DNA of 31,925 nucleotides from CAYFUL01 sp964346375 (lineage in GTDB: Bacteria; Bacillota; Clostridia; Tissierellales; Peptoniphilaceae): positions 1 through 31,925 of the forward strand of contig CAYFUL010000013.1 in NCBI GenBank assembly GCA_964346375.1, written 5' to 3'. Within the stretch, counting starts at the first letter, position 1, and each line of letters begins with the position of its first letter. Below the pieces are notes generated by a model that saw only the letters and a list, made by a program, of their open reading frames with translations, searched no databases and was not told the origin of the DNA. Below, piece by piece: positions 1-6,982 of this stretch. The translations under genes and the position numbers were made by a program.

Positions 1-190
1 CAGGGGAGAAATAACGAGAGATTCCCCTTAGGTCCCCCTTCACCCCCATAACCCCACTCGCTCACTAAATGAAAGTTTTCTCGGCAAAGGCTAAAAATTC
101 CAAACTCGCCCTTCGGGCTCAGACATAGAATTTTCTTAATGCCTTTACCTCGAAAACAACGTAGGAGGGTAATATTATTACAATTACAAA
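1..190 (+). repeat. Dispersed structured repeat, copy 1 (left end cut by the window)
   Basis: Nearly the whole stretch matches 6677-6861 in the same orientation, with the same order of blocks: a G-rich/C-rich inverted repeat, a C-rich spacer, then a long imperfect hairpin whose arms begin TTTTCTCGGCAAAGGC and end GCCTTTACCTCGAAAA. The first hairpin is degraded here (AGGGG pairing CCCCT only), and its outer arm would lie left of position 1. Differences between the copies are scattered, and many preserve the second hairpin. No coding gene is supported in 1-356; the rest of the stretch holds AT-rich sequence and the terminator of the amino-acid transporter operon. Confidence 0.8.
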
Positions 191-292
191 ATTTTTCCTC
201 TATAGACTCTAAAAAATAGTTATACTTCTGCTGGCATAATAAAAATTAGATTGTAAAATTAAAATCTAAACTTTGAATTTATATTAATCATT

Positions 293-325
293 AAAAAAAA
301 CAAACCCAAAAATTTCTGGGTTTGT
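293..325 (-). terminator. Rho-independent terminator of the amino-acid ABC transporter operon
   Basis: Read on the minus strand, ACAAACCCA and TGGGTTTGT (300-308 and 317-325) form a perfect 9-bp stem with an 8-base loop, followed by a run of eight T (293-300 on the plus strand is A8). It lies about 30 bases beyond the stop codon of the ATPase gene. Confidence 0.85.
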
Positions 326-335
326 CTTCAATCTT

Positions 336-358
336 AGTCGACTTGAAAAAAGTCGACT
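336..358 (-). terminator. Extra hairpin directly at the stop codon of the ATPase gene
   Basis: AGTCGACTT and AAGTCGACT form a perfect 9-bp stem with a 5-base loop that overlaps the TAG stop of the minus-strand ATPase gene. No T-run follows it, so it is more likely a 3' stabilising or helper stem before the real terminator at 293-325 than a terminator on its own. Confidence 0.4.
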
Positions 359-1094
359 AGTTCTCTCGTAAAATTCTGTGTAGAAATTCCTTAGTTCTCT
401 CCTCTTTTGGATTACCAAATATCTCCTCTGGAGGTCCTTCTTCGGCAATTACTCCCTTGTCCATAAATACTACTTTTGTTGAAACGTCCCTTGCAAATTC
501 CATTTCATGGGTTACTACAAGCATGGTCATTCCAGATTTTGCTAGGTCCACCATAATTTTAAGTACCTCTCCTACCATCTCTGGGTCTAGGGCAGAAGTT
601 GGCTCGTCAAAAAGCATTACATCTGGGTCCATACATAGGGCTCTTGCTATTGCCACCCTTTGTTTTTGTCCGCCAGACAGTTGGGCTGGTCTTGCATTTA
701 TAAAGGAATCCATTCCTACATCTGTTAAATGTTTCATTGCAGTTTTTTCTGCTTCCTCTTGGGATTTTTTTAGAACCTTTACCTGGCCAATGGTACAGTT
801 TTTTAATACATCCATATTGTTGTAAAGGTTAAAGCTTTGAAATACCATTGCCATCTTTGCGCGAAGGGCTCTTACATCCACAGTAGGGTCTAGTATATTT
901 GTTCCCTCAAAATATATTGCTCCTCCTGTTGGCTCTTCAAGTAGGTTTAAACATCTAAGTAGTGTACTCTTTCCAGAGCCTGATGCTCCAATTATACTTA
1001 CTACTTCTCCCTTATTTACTTTAAAATCTATCTCCTTTAGTACCTCATGGTCTCCAAAGGTTTTTTTTAGCTTTTCAATTTTTAATACTTCCAT
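357..1094 (-). CDS. Polar amino-acid ABC transporter, ATP-binding subunit
   Basis: ATPase of a polar amino-acid uptake (PAAT, GlnQ/HisP-like) importer; it hydrolyses ATP on the cytoplasmic face to drive uptake. The 245-residue length is typical. Visible motifs are Walker A GASGSGKST near residue 36, the Q-loop in MVFQSFNLY, the signature LSGGQKQRVAIARAL near 140, Walker B VMLFDEPTSALD and the H-loop in VVTHEME. It is the last gene of the operon, one base after the permease gene, and is followed by a strong terminator. Substrate specificity cannot be read from the ATPase; the operon's T-box leader implies an amino acid. Confidence 0.93.
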   Translation of the reverse strand: MEVLKIEKLKKTFGDHEVLKEIDFKVNKGEVVSIIGASGSGKSTLLRCLNLLEEPTGGAIYFEGTNILDPTVDVRALRAKMAMVFQSFNLYNNMDVLKNCTIGQVKVLKKSQEEAEKTAMKHLTDVGMDSFINARPAQLSGGQKQRVAIARALCMDPDVMLFDEPTSALDPEMVGEVLKIMVDLAKSGMTMLVVTHEMEFARDVSTKVVFMDKGVIAEEGPPEEIFGNPKEERTKEFLHRILREN

Positions 1095-1095
1095 A

Positions 1096-1821
1096 CTACA
1101 CCTGCATCTGATTTCCCGTTGGAGTTACTTTATAATTCTGTGGCCCTGTTAATTTTGCCTCTATAAGTCTTAAAATTAGTGTTATTACCGTCGTTAAGAA
1201 TAGATATATTAAACAGGTTACCGTATATGGGGTAAAGAAGTCAAAGTTTGCCCCAGCAATGGACTTTGTGGCAAAGAATAGTTCGTTTACTGATATTACA
1301 TTTAGTACAGAAGTATCCTTTACGTTAATTATAAATTCATTTCCCGTAGCAGGTAGTATATTTCTCATTGCCTGAGGTAGTACTACATAGATCATAGTTT
1401 GGAAATGGGAAAATCCTCCAGCCTTTGCTGCTTCAAATTGCCCCTTGTCAATGGACATAATTCCGCCTCTTACTATTTCAGACATATAGGCTCCCGTATT
1501 TATAGATACAATAAAGTATGCTGCGGGAATTGGCGGAATATCTATTCCAATTAATGGAGTTCCATAGTAAATTACCATGGCTTGTACCATCATAGGAGTA
1601 CCTCTAAAAAATTGAATGTAGAAATTTAGTAGGGCATTTATAAATTTTTGGATTCCTCCCTTAACACCTTTTTTCGGTGGGATGGTTTTAATAATTCCTA
1701 TTACAAGTCCAATTAACAGACCTATTAAAGTTCCTATTATAGAGATCTTTAGAGTAAGGATAGTTCCAGAAATGAACATACCCTTATTCTTTAAAAAGAC
1801 CTGTACTATTTTATCTAACAT
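1096..1821 (-). CDS. Polar amino-acid ABC transporter, permease subunit
   Basis: Inner-membrane permease of the HisM/GlnP type (241 residues). The N-terminal transmembrane segment (around residues 22-44, rich in I, L and G) is followed by further hydrophobic segments. The EAA loop that contacts the ATPase reads EAAKAGGFSHFQTMIYVVLP around residues 130-150. As only one permease gene is present, the transporter probably uses a homodimer. It is packed between the binding-protein gene (7 bases upstream) and the ATPase gene (1 base downstream), so the three subunits are expected to be co-translated. Confidence 0.92.
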   Translation of the reverse strand: MLDKIVQVFLKNKGMFISGTILTLKISIIGTLIGLLIGLVIGIIKTIPPKKGVKGGIQKFINALLNFYIQFFRGTPMMVQAMVIYYGTPLIGIDIPPIPAAYFIVSINTGAYMSEIVRGGIMSIDKGQFEAAKAGGFSHFQTMIYVVLPQAMRNILPATGNEFIINVKDTSVLNVISVNELFFATKSIAGANFDFFTPYTVTCLIYLFLTTVITLILRLIEAKLTGPQNYKVTPTGNQMQV

Positions 1822-1828
1822 CTATACC

Positions 1829-2647
1829 TCACTGTTCACTAGGTTGATTTTTAATTGCCTCTTCCATTATTGCCTGTCTTTCTTCGGCAGTAATTCCATC
1901 AAAAACTTCGTTTACCTTATCCATAAGGTCTGATCCTTTTTTCATTCCTGCTGCAACTTGTCTATCAGTTTCATCAGTTTGGAAACCATCTTCTGGTGCA
2001 AAAGTAATATAAGTTACTCCGTCCATTGCACTTTCTACAGAAATTCCTTCTGGAGTTTCAGCAACGTATCCGTCAATTTTTCCACTTTGTAGTGCAACTC
2101 TCTCTTGCATAAAATCTGCCATAGGTTCTTGCACATCTGCTCCTGGAATTTGTTCAAGTACAGTGTAGTGAACTGTATTTAACTGTCCAGTTAATTTTGC
2201 TCCATTAAAATCTTCAAGCTTAGTTGCATTTACATAAGGTGAGTCAGATTTTACTACCATTATTAAATCTGAAACCCAGTATGGATTTGAAAAGTCAATA
2301 TTTTCCTTTCTCTCTGCAGTTGGGCTCATACCTGCCATAATTAAATCGATCTTTCCAGATTGTACTGCTGGTGGAAGTCCGTCCCATTCAGTTTTAACTA
2401 CTACAAGTTCCTTTCCAAGTGACTCTGCAACTTTCTTAGCCATTTCTACGTCATAGCCTGCTGCAAATTCCTTACTACCTTCAATTGGCACAGCTCCATT
2501 TGAGTCATCTGCTTGAGTCCAGTTATATGGAGCGTACATACATTCCATTCCTACCTTAAGTACATCTTTTGAGGAATCAGCGCTTCCTCCGCCGCCACAA
2601 CCTACTAACATTAACATTGCTGCTAAAATTAAACCTAACTTCTTCAT
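1829..2647 (-). CDS. Amino-acid ABC transporter substrate-binding lipoprotein (SBP family 3)
   Basis: Extracytoplasmic solute receptor, 272 residues. It has a lipoprotein signal MKKLGLILAAMLMLVGCGGG with C17 as the lipidated cysteine, then a short flexible linker. The family 3 signature is present: VGMECMYAPYNWTQ, a GYDVEMAKKVAE segment, and WDGLPPAVQSGKIDLIMAG followed by SPTAERKENIDFSNPYW. These are features of polar or basic amino-acid binders, but the ligand is not certain. An AAGGAGGG ribosome binding site precedes the ATG. It is the first gene after the T-box leader; transcription therefore depends on the charging state of a tRNA, which indicates that the transported compound is a proteinogenic amino acid or a precursor. 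Confidence 0.93.
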   Translation of the reverse strand: MKKLGLILAAMLMLVGCGGGGSADSSKDVLKVGMECMYAPYNWTQADDSNGAVPIEGSKEFAAGYDVEMAKKVAESLGKELVVVKTEWDGLPPAVQSGKIDLIMAGMSPTAERKENIDFSNPYWVSDLIMVVKSDSPYVNATKLEDFNGAKLTGQLNTVHYTVLEQIPGADVQEPMADFMQERVALQSGKIDGYVAETPEGISVESAMDGVTYITFAPEDGFQTDETDRQVAAGMKKGSDLMDKVNEVFDGITAEERQAIMEEAIKNQPSEQ

Positions 2648-2668
2648 TTTTTCCCTCCTTAAAATAAT

Positions 2669-2700
2669 AAAAAAGCTTCCATCCCATAAGGGACGAAAGC
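2669..2700 (-). terminator. T-box-controlled intrinsic terminator
   Basis: GCTTTCGTCCC and GGGATGGAAGC (minus strand, 2690-2700 and 2675-2685) form an 11-bp stem with loop TTAT and two mismatches, followed by TTTTTT. The 5' arm contains the TCGTCCC that is needed for the antiterminator, so the two folds exclude each other. Confidence 0.85.
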
Positions 2701-2889
2701 ATTCGTGTTACCACCCAAATTCATAGCCATGTCACCATAACTACCTCTAAGAGTAAAAATTACCCATGCCCTATAACGTAGGCGAACGATTAAACTCCAA
2801 GGCCTTATTCAGAAAATTCGCCCCATGTTCTTCCACCTACCGAACACTCTCTCAAGGTTAAAATAATCCTACTCTTCTCTTCATCGTTT
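2669..2889 (-). promoter_or_regulatory. T-box riboswitch leader of the amino-acid transporter operon
   Basis: On the minus strand the leader shows a basal stem I helix AAGAGTA/TACTCTT (2870-2876 with 2749-2755), the GAGAGAG segment (about 2846-2853), a distal hairpin TGTTC/GAACA enclosing GGTAGGTGGAA, and the T-box core GGGTGGTAACACG (2704-2716). The core is followed by TCGTCCC, which can pair either with the T-box side (antiterminator) or with GGGA (terminator). Uncharged tRNA binding should allow readthrough. The bulge UGGU predicts a tRNA with discriminator base A73. The specifier is not certain; the unpaired candidate segment reads GGCATGGG (CAT or overlapping ATG, 2765-2768). Confidence 0.9.
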
Positions 2890-2895
2890 TTAAGT

Positions 2896-2924
2896 ATTAT
2901 ACAAGTTATATAAATAAAGTACAA
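2896..2924 (-). promoter_or_regulatory. Sigma-A-type promoter for the T-box/transporter operon
   Basis: On the minus strand TTGTAC (-35, 2919-2924) is separated by 17 bases from a perfect TATAAT (-10, 2896-2901). The predicted start near 2889 lies just before the basal helix of T-box stem I. Confidence 0.75.
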
Positions 2925-2968
2925 GAGTTTTATGATAAATTTTTGTAAATAAGGTAGCGCGATAAAAT

Positions 2969-3523
2969 CTACCCTATAAATAAATTTAGTACAACTCCAA
3001 TTCCTGCCCCAAGGCAAATTAATTTAATGAGGTCAAATTTTTTGTAGTAGAGTACAAGTCCAATAATAAAACAAATCCCTGCTACAATATTTAGCCCGCT
3101 TAAATTAAAGCCTCCGGGAAAAACTGAATGGGTAAATAAATCTATTGCCGTCATTAAAATTAAGGAAACCACTCCAGCTTTAATTCCATTTAAAATCCAA
3201 TCCAGTACTTTAAATTTTAGTCCCTTTGAAAATAAAAAGTACCCGAGAATCATCATAAGGATAAATTGTGGAGTAACCACTCCTGCCGTAGCAACTATAG
3301 AGCCAATTATTCCACCAGTTTTTTGTCCAACAAAGGTTGCAGAATTTATTGCAATAGGGCCCGGCGTCATCTGGGAAATTGAAATAACATCTACAAGGTC
3401 TTGGTAGCTAAGCCATCCATTTTCTTCAACTACAAATTGATTTATTAGTGGAATTACTGCGTAGCCTCCACCAAAGGCGAGAGTTCCAATTTTAAGAAAC
3501 GTAAGATATAAATTTAGTAACAT
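2969..3523 (-). CDS. chrA: Chromate transporter family protein (ChrA half, second gene of pair)
   Basis: Short-chain CHR family membrane protein, 184 residues. The family motif FLKIGTLAFGGGYAVIPLI sits at the N-terminus, followed by the conserved QMTPGPIAINSATFVG. About five or six hydrophobic segments are visible (around residues 75-95, 112-127, 140-160 and 165-183). Short CHR proteins normally work as a pair of homologous halves; its partner is the gene immediately upstream, with which it shares one base. The family is named for chromate efflux, but the natural substrate in anaerobes is often unknown. A weak stem (GGTAG/CTACC, 2951-2975) overlaps the stop codon and may help termination. Confidence 0.9.
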   Translation of the reverse strand: MLLNLYLTFLKIGTLAFGGGYAVIPLINQFVVEENGWLSYQDLVDVISISQMTPGPIAINSATFVGQKTGGIIGSIVATAGVVTPQFILMMILGYFLFSKGLKFKVLDWILNGIKAGVVSLILMTAIDLFTHSVFPGGFNLSGLNIVAGICFIIGLVLYYKKFDLIKLICLGAGIGVVLNLFIG

Positions 3524-4077
3524 TATACTCTCCTTTCAGCAAGACCAAAGACAATAATTCCAATTACTGCGCAAAATAGAATAAGGTACGCGTTTGGAAT
3601 AGACGAATAAGTTCCTAATATAAAAACTATTGCCATAACTAGGGAAGAAAATACGGGATATTTTTTATAGGCAAGTTTTCCCATATTTAATACTGTAATA
3701 AAAAGCACAGCAGAAATTATTCCAGATATTCCTATAAAAGCTGCGTTAATGTAGAAATTGCTTCTAAATTGAGTATAGAATACTGCAATTGTACTAAGGA
3801 TAATTAAACAGGGAAGTACCGATGCAATTAAACATACTATTGCTCCAATAGGTCCTCTTAATTTATATCCAGTTAAAATAGACGTAGAAATTGCCATAGC
3901 ACCAGGGCCGCCCTGAGCAAGGGCAACTATATCCATCATTTCATCTTCATCAATAAGTTCTAAGTCCTTTACAAAAATATCCTTTACCACAGGGACAATA
4001 GTATATCCTCCTCCAAAGGTAAAGGCGTTGACTTTAAAAAAAGTTGTAAATAATTTTAGTAGTGATACTTCTTTCAT
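3523..4077 (-). CDS. chrA: Chromate transporter family protein (ChrA half, first gene of pair)
   Basis: Paralogous half of the two-gene CHR transporter. The conserved N-terminal motif FFKVNAFTFGGGYTIVPVV is followed by ALAQGGPGAMAISTSILTG, which corresponds to the TPGPIA block of the partner. Several membrane segments follow. The ATG at 4077 (MKEVSLLKLF) was chosen because GGAGG lies five bases upstream; an in-frame GTG at 4089 would overlap that ribosome binding site. Gene order and the 1-base overlap with the next gene indicate stoichiometric expression of the two halves. Confidence 0.9.
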   Translation of the reverse strand: MKEVSLLKLFTTFFKVNAFTFGGGYTIVPVVKDIFVKDLELIDEDEMMDIVALAQGGPGAMAISTSILTGYKLRGPIGAIVCLIASVLPCLIILSTIAVFYTQFRSNFYINAAFIGISGIISAVLFITVLNMGKLAYKKYPVFSSLVMAIVFILGTYSSIPNAYLILFCAVIGIIVFGLAERRV

Positions 4078-4095
4078 AGCCACCTCCACGATCTA

Positions 4096-4124
4096 AGATT
4101 AGTACAGTGGAGAATATTTTTCAA
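4096..4124 (-). promoter_or_regulatory. Possible promoter of the chromate transporter pair
   Basis: On the minus strand TTGAAA (-35, 4119-4124) is followed after 17 bases by TAATCT (-10, 4096-4101). The -35 is good and the -10 is poor; the placement upstream of the start codon is plausible. Confidence 0.4.
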
Positions 4125-4135
4125 GGCTTCACCCG

Positions 4136-4148
4136 TTGGAAATTCCAA
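4136..4148. promoter_or_regulatory. 13-bp perfect palindrome between the chrA and proC operons
   Basis: TTGGAAATTCCAA is a perfect palindrome with a central A in the divergent intergenic region, 34 bases upstream of proC. TTGGAA could also serve as a -35 for proC, with AATAAT 17 bases downstream. It may be an operator or chance; no regulator is encoded next to it. Confidence 0.35.
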
Positions 4149-4181
4149 TAAAATGTGTAATAATTACCATAGAGGTGGATT

Positions 4182-4961
4182 ATGAAAGTAGGAATTATCG
4201 GCGTAGGGAATATGGGAGGAGCCATAGCAAAGAGTCTAGCTGAAAATGGTTTTGAACTTATCCTTGCAAATAGAAGTAGTAAAAAATTAGAACCATATAA
4301 AAACTATTCCAATGTGGAATTTGGAAGTAACGAAGAAGTTGCAAAACTATCAGATGTACTAATACTTGGAGTAAAACCAAATATGTACATGGATATTTTA
4401 AAAGACATTGGAAAATTTTTAGAGGGAAAGATTTTTATCTCCATTGCAGCGGGAATGAAACTAAGTGAATTAGAAAGAGTTCTACCAAGTACTAAGGTAT
4501 TTGTAGCAATGCCAAATACTCCTGCCTTTGTAGGAGAATCTATGACGGCATTTGTACCGGGAACACTTGTAGAGGAGAGCCATATAAAAATCGTAGAGGA
4601 AATACTAAATGGCTTTGGAAATTCTACAATGTTAGATGAAAAATCCTTTGGAGGCTTTGGAGCGGCAATAGGAACTTTGCCAGCATTTATTTCCATATTT
4701 GCAGAGGGAATTGCCGACGGGGCAGTGCTATGTGGAGTAAAGAGAAGCGAAATATATGACTACGTTGCACAGACTCTAATGGGTACAGGAAAATTACTAT
4801 TGGATAAAAAACTACACCCAGCAGAGTTAAAGGATATGGTAACCTCTCCTGGAGGAACTACAATAGAGGGAGTACGAGTACTAGAGGAAAATGCCATTAG
4901 AGGGGCGTTAATAGATGCAGTAGTAGCAGCCTATGAGAAAAATAAAAAGATGGGAGGTTAA
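4182..4961 (+). CDS. proC: Pyrroline-5-carboxylate reductase
   Basis: Catalyses the last step of proline synthesis, NAD(P)H-dependent reduction of 1-pyrroline-5-carboxylate to proline, in the cytoplasm. The 259-residue length is normal. It starts with the Rossmann motif VGIIGVGNMGGAIAKSL and has the conserved FISIAAGMKLSELE and VFVAMPNTPAFVGE blocks. The C-terminal dimerisation signature is around LKDMVTSPGGTTIEGVRVLE (residues 220-240). An AGAGGTGG ribosome binding site precedes the ATG. It leads a plus-strand cluster with a DJ-1 protein and a YerB-like lipoprotein; the three are packed without gaps, but their functions are not obviously linked. Confidence 0.95.
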   Translation: MKVGIIGVGNMGGAIAKSLAENGFELILANRSSKKLEPYKNYSNVEFGSNEEVAKLSDVLILGVKPNMYMDILKDIGKFLEGKIFISIAAGMKLSELERVLPSTKVFVAMPNTPAFVGESMTAFVPGTLVEESHIKIVEEILNGFGNSTMLDEKSFGGFGAAIGTLPAFISIFAEGIADGAVLCGVKRSEIYDYVAQTLMGTGKLLLDKKLHPAELKDMVTSPGGTTIEGVRVLEENAIRGALIDAVVAAYEKNKKMGG

Positions 4962-4962
4962 T

Positions 4963-5535
4963 ATGAAGGATTTATTAGTATTTTTAGCAGATGGATTTGA
5001 GGAAATAGAAGCTCTAACACCAGTGGACTATTTAAGAAGAGCTGAGTTAGAAGTAACTACCGTTTCTATAACAGATAGTAGAGAAGTTAAGGGCGCCCAT
5101 GGAATAGTAGTATTAGCAGATACAACTATTGGGGAAGTAAACCCAGAGGAATACAGGGGAATATTCTGTCCGGGAGGACTACCGGGAGCTACAAATTTAG
5201 CAGGAGATAGTAAAGTAATAGACCTTGTAAAAAAATTTAATGCTGAAGGAAAAATGGTAGCCGCAATTTGCGCAGGGCCTCATGTATTTGATACAGCAGA
5301 AATTTTAAACGAAGGAAAATTTACATGTTACCCAGGATATGAGGGAAACTTAAAGACAGGTGGCAGAGTAGATGAGTTAGTTGTAGTAGATAAAAACGTA
5401 GTAACATCTATGGGACCAAGTACAGCTCAAGTACTTGCATTTAAGTTAATAGAAATATTAAAGGACGAGAAATCAAAGAAAGATGTAGAGGAGGAGGTAT
5501 TATTTCCAATTCTACTTAGAGAATTATGCAGATGA
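4963..5535 (+). CDS. DJ-1/PfpI family protein (YajL/ThiJ type)
   Basis: Cytoplasmic DJ-1 superfamily protein of 190 residues. The nucleophile-elbow cysteine is C103 in AAICAGP, and the acidic partner is probably E16 in DGFEEIEAL. The glycine-rich FCPGGLPGATNLA block is typical. Bacterial members are described as protein or nucleotide deglycases, chaperones or oxidative-stress proteins, and the exact activity is debated. The ATG at 4963 was chosen because GGGAGG lies six bases upstream, inside the end of proC; an earlier in-frame ATG at 4933 has no such site. It begins one base after the proC stop and ends four bases inside the next gene, so translation is probably coupled. Confidence 0.9.
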   Translation: MKDLLVFLADGFEEIEALTPVDYLRRAELEVTTVSITDSREVKGAHGIVVLADTTIGEVNPEEYRGIFCPGGLPGATNLAGDSKVIDLVKKFNAEGKMVAAICAGPHVFDTAEILNEGKFTCYPGYEGNLKTGGRVDELVVVDKNVVTSMGPSTAQVLAFKLIEILKDEKSKKDVEEEVLFPILLRELCR

Positions 5536-6608
5536 AAAAATTAGGAATAATATTACTAGGACTACTATTACTAGTAGGATGTAGTGGCAAAAATAATGTA
5601 GTAGAAGAGCCAAAAGAGCCAGAGGAAAAAGAAGAGGTAGTAGTTGAGGAGCCAAAGATATATTCGCCATTAAGGGGCGAGGAAGTAGCAGAAGAGGTAA
5701 CGAGAACACCAATAGCAATAATGCTAGATAACCATACAGATGCAAGGCCACAAATGGGAATAAATAATACGGACATTCTTTACGAATACAAAGTAGAGGG
5801 ACAATTTACAAGGTATATGGCAATATTTAACCAAGAATTACCAACTCATGTAGGGCCAGTAAGAAGTGCAAGGCCATACTTTGTAGATAGAGCCTACGAG
5901 GACAGAGCAATCTACATACATTGGGGTGGATCAGAAGCGGGATATGCAGAGATTTCAAAAGTGGGAGTAGATGAAATAGACGGAATAGCCTACGAGGGAA
6001 TCTATATGTTTAGAAATAAAGAGGTAGGAAAAAGAGCACCCCATAACGGCTATATAAAGTATGAGGATATAGAAAAGTGGGCGGAGAAAAAGGGCGTGGA
6101 TTTAAATAAAGGAGTAGCAGTACCATTTAACTACAACCACGAAGGAGAAGTAGTAGGAGAAACAGCTACAGAAATCGACATGAACTTTTTCCCACAGTAT
6201 AGTACAAGGTACGAGTACAACCCCGATTCCTTTGACTATACATCCTATAGACTAGGGGAGTTAATGGTAGATGAGGCAGATAATTCACCGTATAGGCCAG
6301 TAAATATAATAGTCCAATTTGCAACTTCACAAGTAGTAGGACCAAAGGATACCTTAAAAATTGACATAGTGGGATCAGGAGAGGGATACCTATTTAACGG
6401 CGGAGTAGTAAATAAAATAAAGTGGGAGAAGGCAGATTTAGAAAGCAAGACAAGCTATACATTAGAGGACGGAAAACCAATAACATTACTACCGGGAAAG
6501 ACATTAATCTGTGTAATGGATTCACCAGAGGAATTGGTATTTAATTTACCAGTAGAGGAAAGTACAACAGAAGAAACACAGGAAACAAATTCCAACGTGG
6601 CTAAATAA
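5532..6608 (+). CDS. DUF3048 (YerB-like) lipoprotein
   Basis: Secreted lipoprotein similar to Bacillus YerB; function not established. The N-terminus MKKLGIILLGLLLLVGCSG is a lipoprotein signal with C17, followed by an acidic E/K/P-rich linker to about residue 45. The DUF3048 core contains TPIAIMLDNHTDARPQMG, ILYEYKVEG and HVGPVRSARPYFVD. A charged Thr/Glu-rich tail ends the protein. The start at 5532 gives the best signal peptide and an AGAGAA site eight bases upstream; ATG 5526 is in frame but only two bases from that site. The gene overlaps the DJ-1 gene by four bases. Confidence 0.88.
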   Translation: MKKLGIILLGLLLLVGCSGKNNVVEEPKEPEEKEEVVVEEPKIYSPLRGEEVAEEVTRTPIAIMLDNHTDARPQMGINNTDILYEYKVEGQFTRYMAIFNQELPTHVGPVRSARPYFVDRAYEDRAIYIHWGGSEAGYAEISKVGVDEIDGIAYEGIYMFRNKEVGKRAPHNGYIKYEDIEKWAEKKGVDLNKGVAVPFNYNHEGEVVGETATEIDMNFFPQYSTRYEYNPDSFDYTSYRLGELMVDEADNSPYRPVNIIVQFATSQVVGPKDTLKIDIVGSGEGYLFNGGVVNKIKWEKADLESKTSYTLEDGKPITLLPGKTLICVMDSPEELVFNLPVEESTTEETQETNSNVAK

Positions 6609-6665
6609 AATAAGAAGTAGAGTACTGAAAATTACAGATGTAATAAAATACTTTTTTATTTAAAT

Positions 6666-6861
6666 GAAGGGGGACCAGGGGAGAAATAACGCAGTTTCTC
6701 CCCTTAGGTCCCCCTTCACCCCCATAACCCCTCTCGCTCGCTAAATGAAAATTTTCTCGGCAAAGGCTAAAAATTCCAAACTCGCTACGCTCAAACATGG
6801 AATTTTCTTAACGCCTTTACCTCGAAAATTGTGTGGGAGGGGAATATTATTACTATTACTA
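6666..6861 (+). repeat. Dispersed structured repeat, copy 2 (complete)
   Basis: This is the full version of the repeat at 1-190. GAAGGGGGACC plus AGGGGAGAAA (6666-6686) pairs perfectly with TTTCTCCCCT and GGTCCCCCTTC (6695-6717), with only a TA bulge: 21 bp around an 8-base loop. A second, imperfect hairpin spans 6752-6828, with inner arms AAAATTCCA/TGGAATTTT. The block lies between the convergent 3' ends of the YerB-like gene and hydF. A short open frame on the minus strand is explained by the repeat. The rest of 6609-6980 is AT-rich with a terminator near the right end. Confidence 0.85.
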
Positions 6862-6951
6862 AAATAATTATCTTAGAAAATCTTTAATGGTATTTTATAA
6901 ATTGAGAGTTTGAAAAATTAAAAACTCTATATGCTTTGTTTTTATTCTAAT

Positions 6952-6982
6952 TGCCGAATACTTAGTATTCGGCAGTCTTTTT
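6952..6982 (+). terminator. Hairpin terminator between the convergent operons
   Basis: TGCCGAATAC and GTATTCGGCA (6952-6961 and 6965-6974) form a perfect 10-bp stem with a TTA loop; TTTTT follows at 6978-6982 on the plus strand. The T-run favours the plus direction, but the stem also sits just past the hydF stop and may act on both sides. Confidence 0.65.

Noticed and set aside
2805..3017. 70-codon open frame on the minus strand
   Set aside because: It lies over the T-box leader, its promoter and the end of the chromate transporter gene; its sequence looks non-protein.
6601..6798. Open frame on the minus strand in the repeat
   Set aside because: It is explained by the structured repeat and covers its hairpin arms; there is no ribosome binding site.
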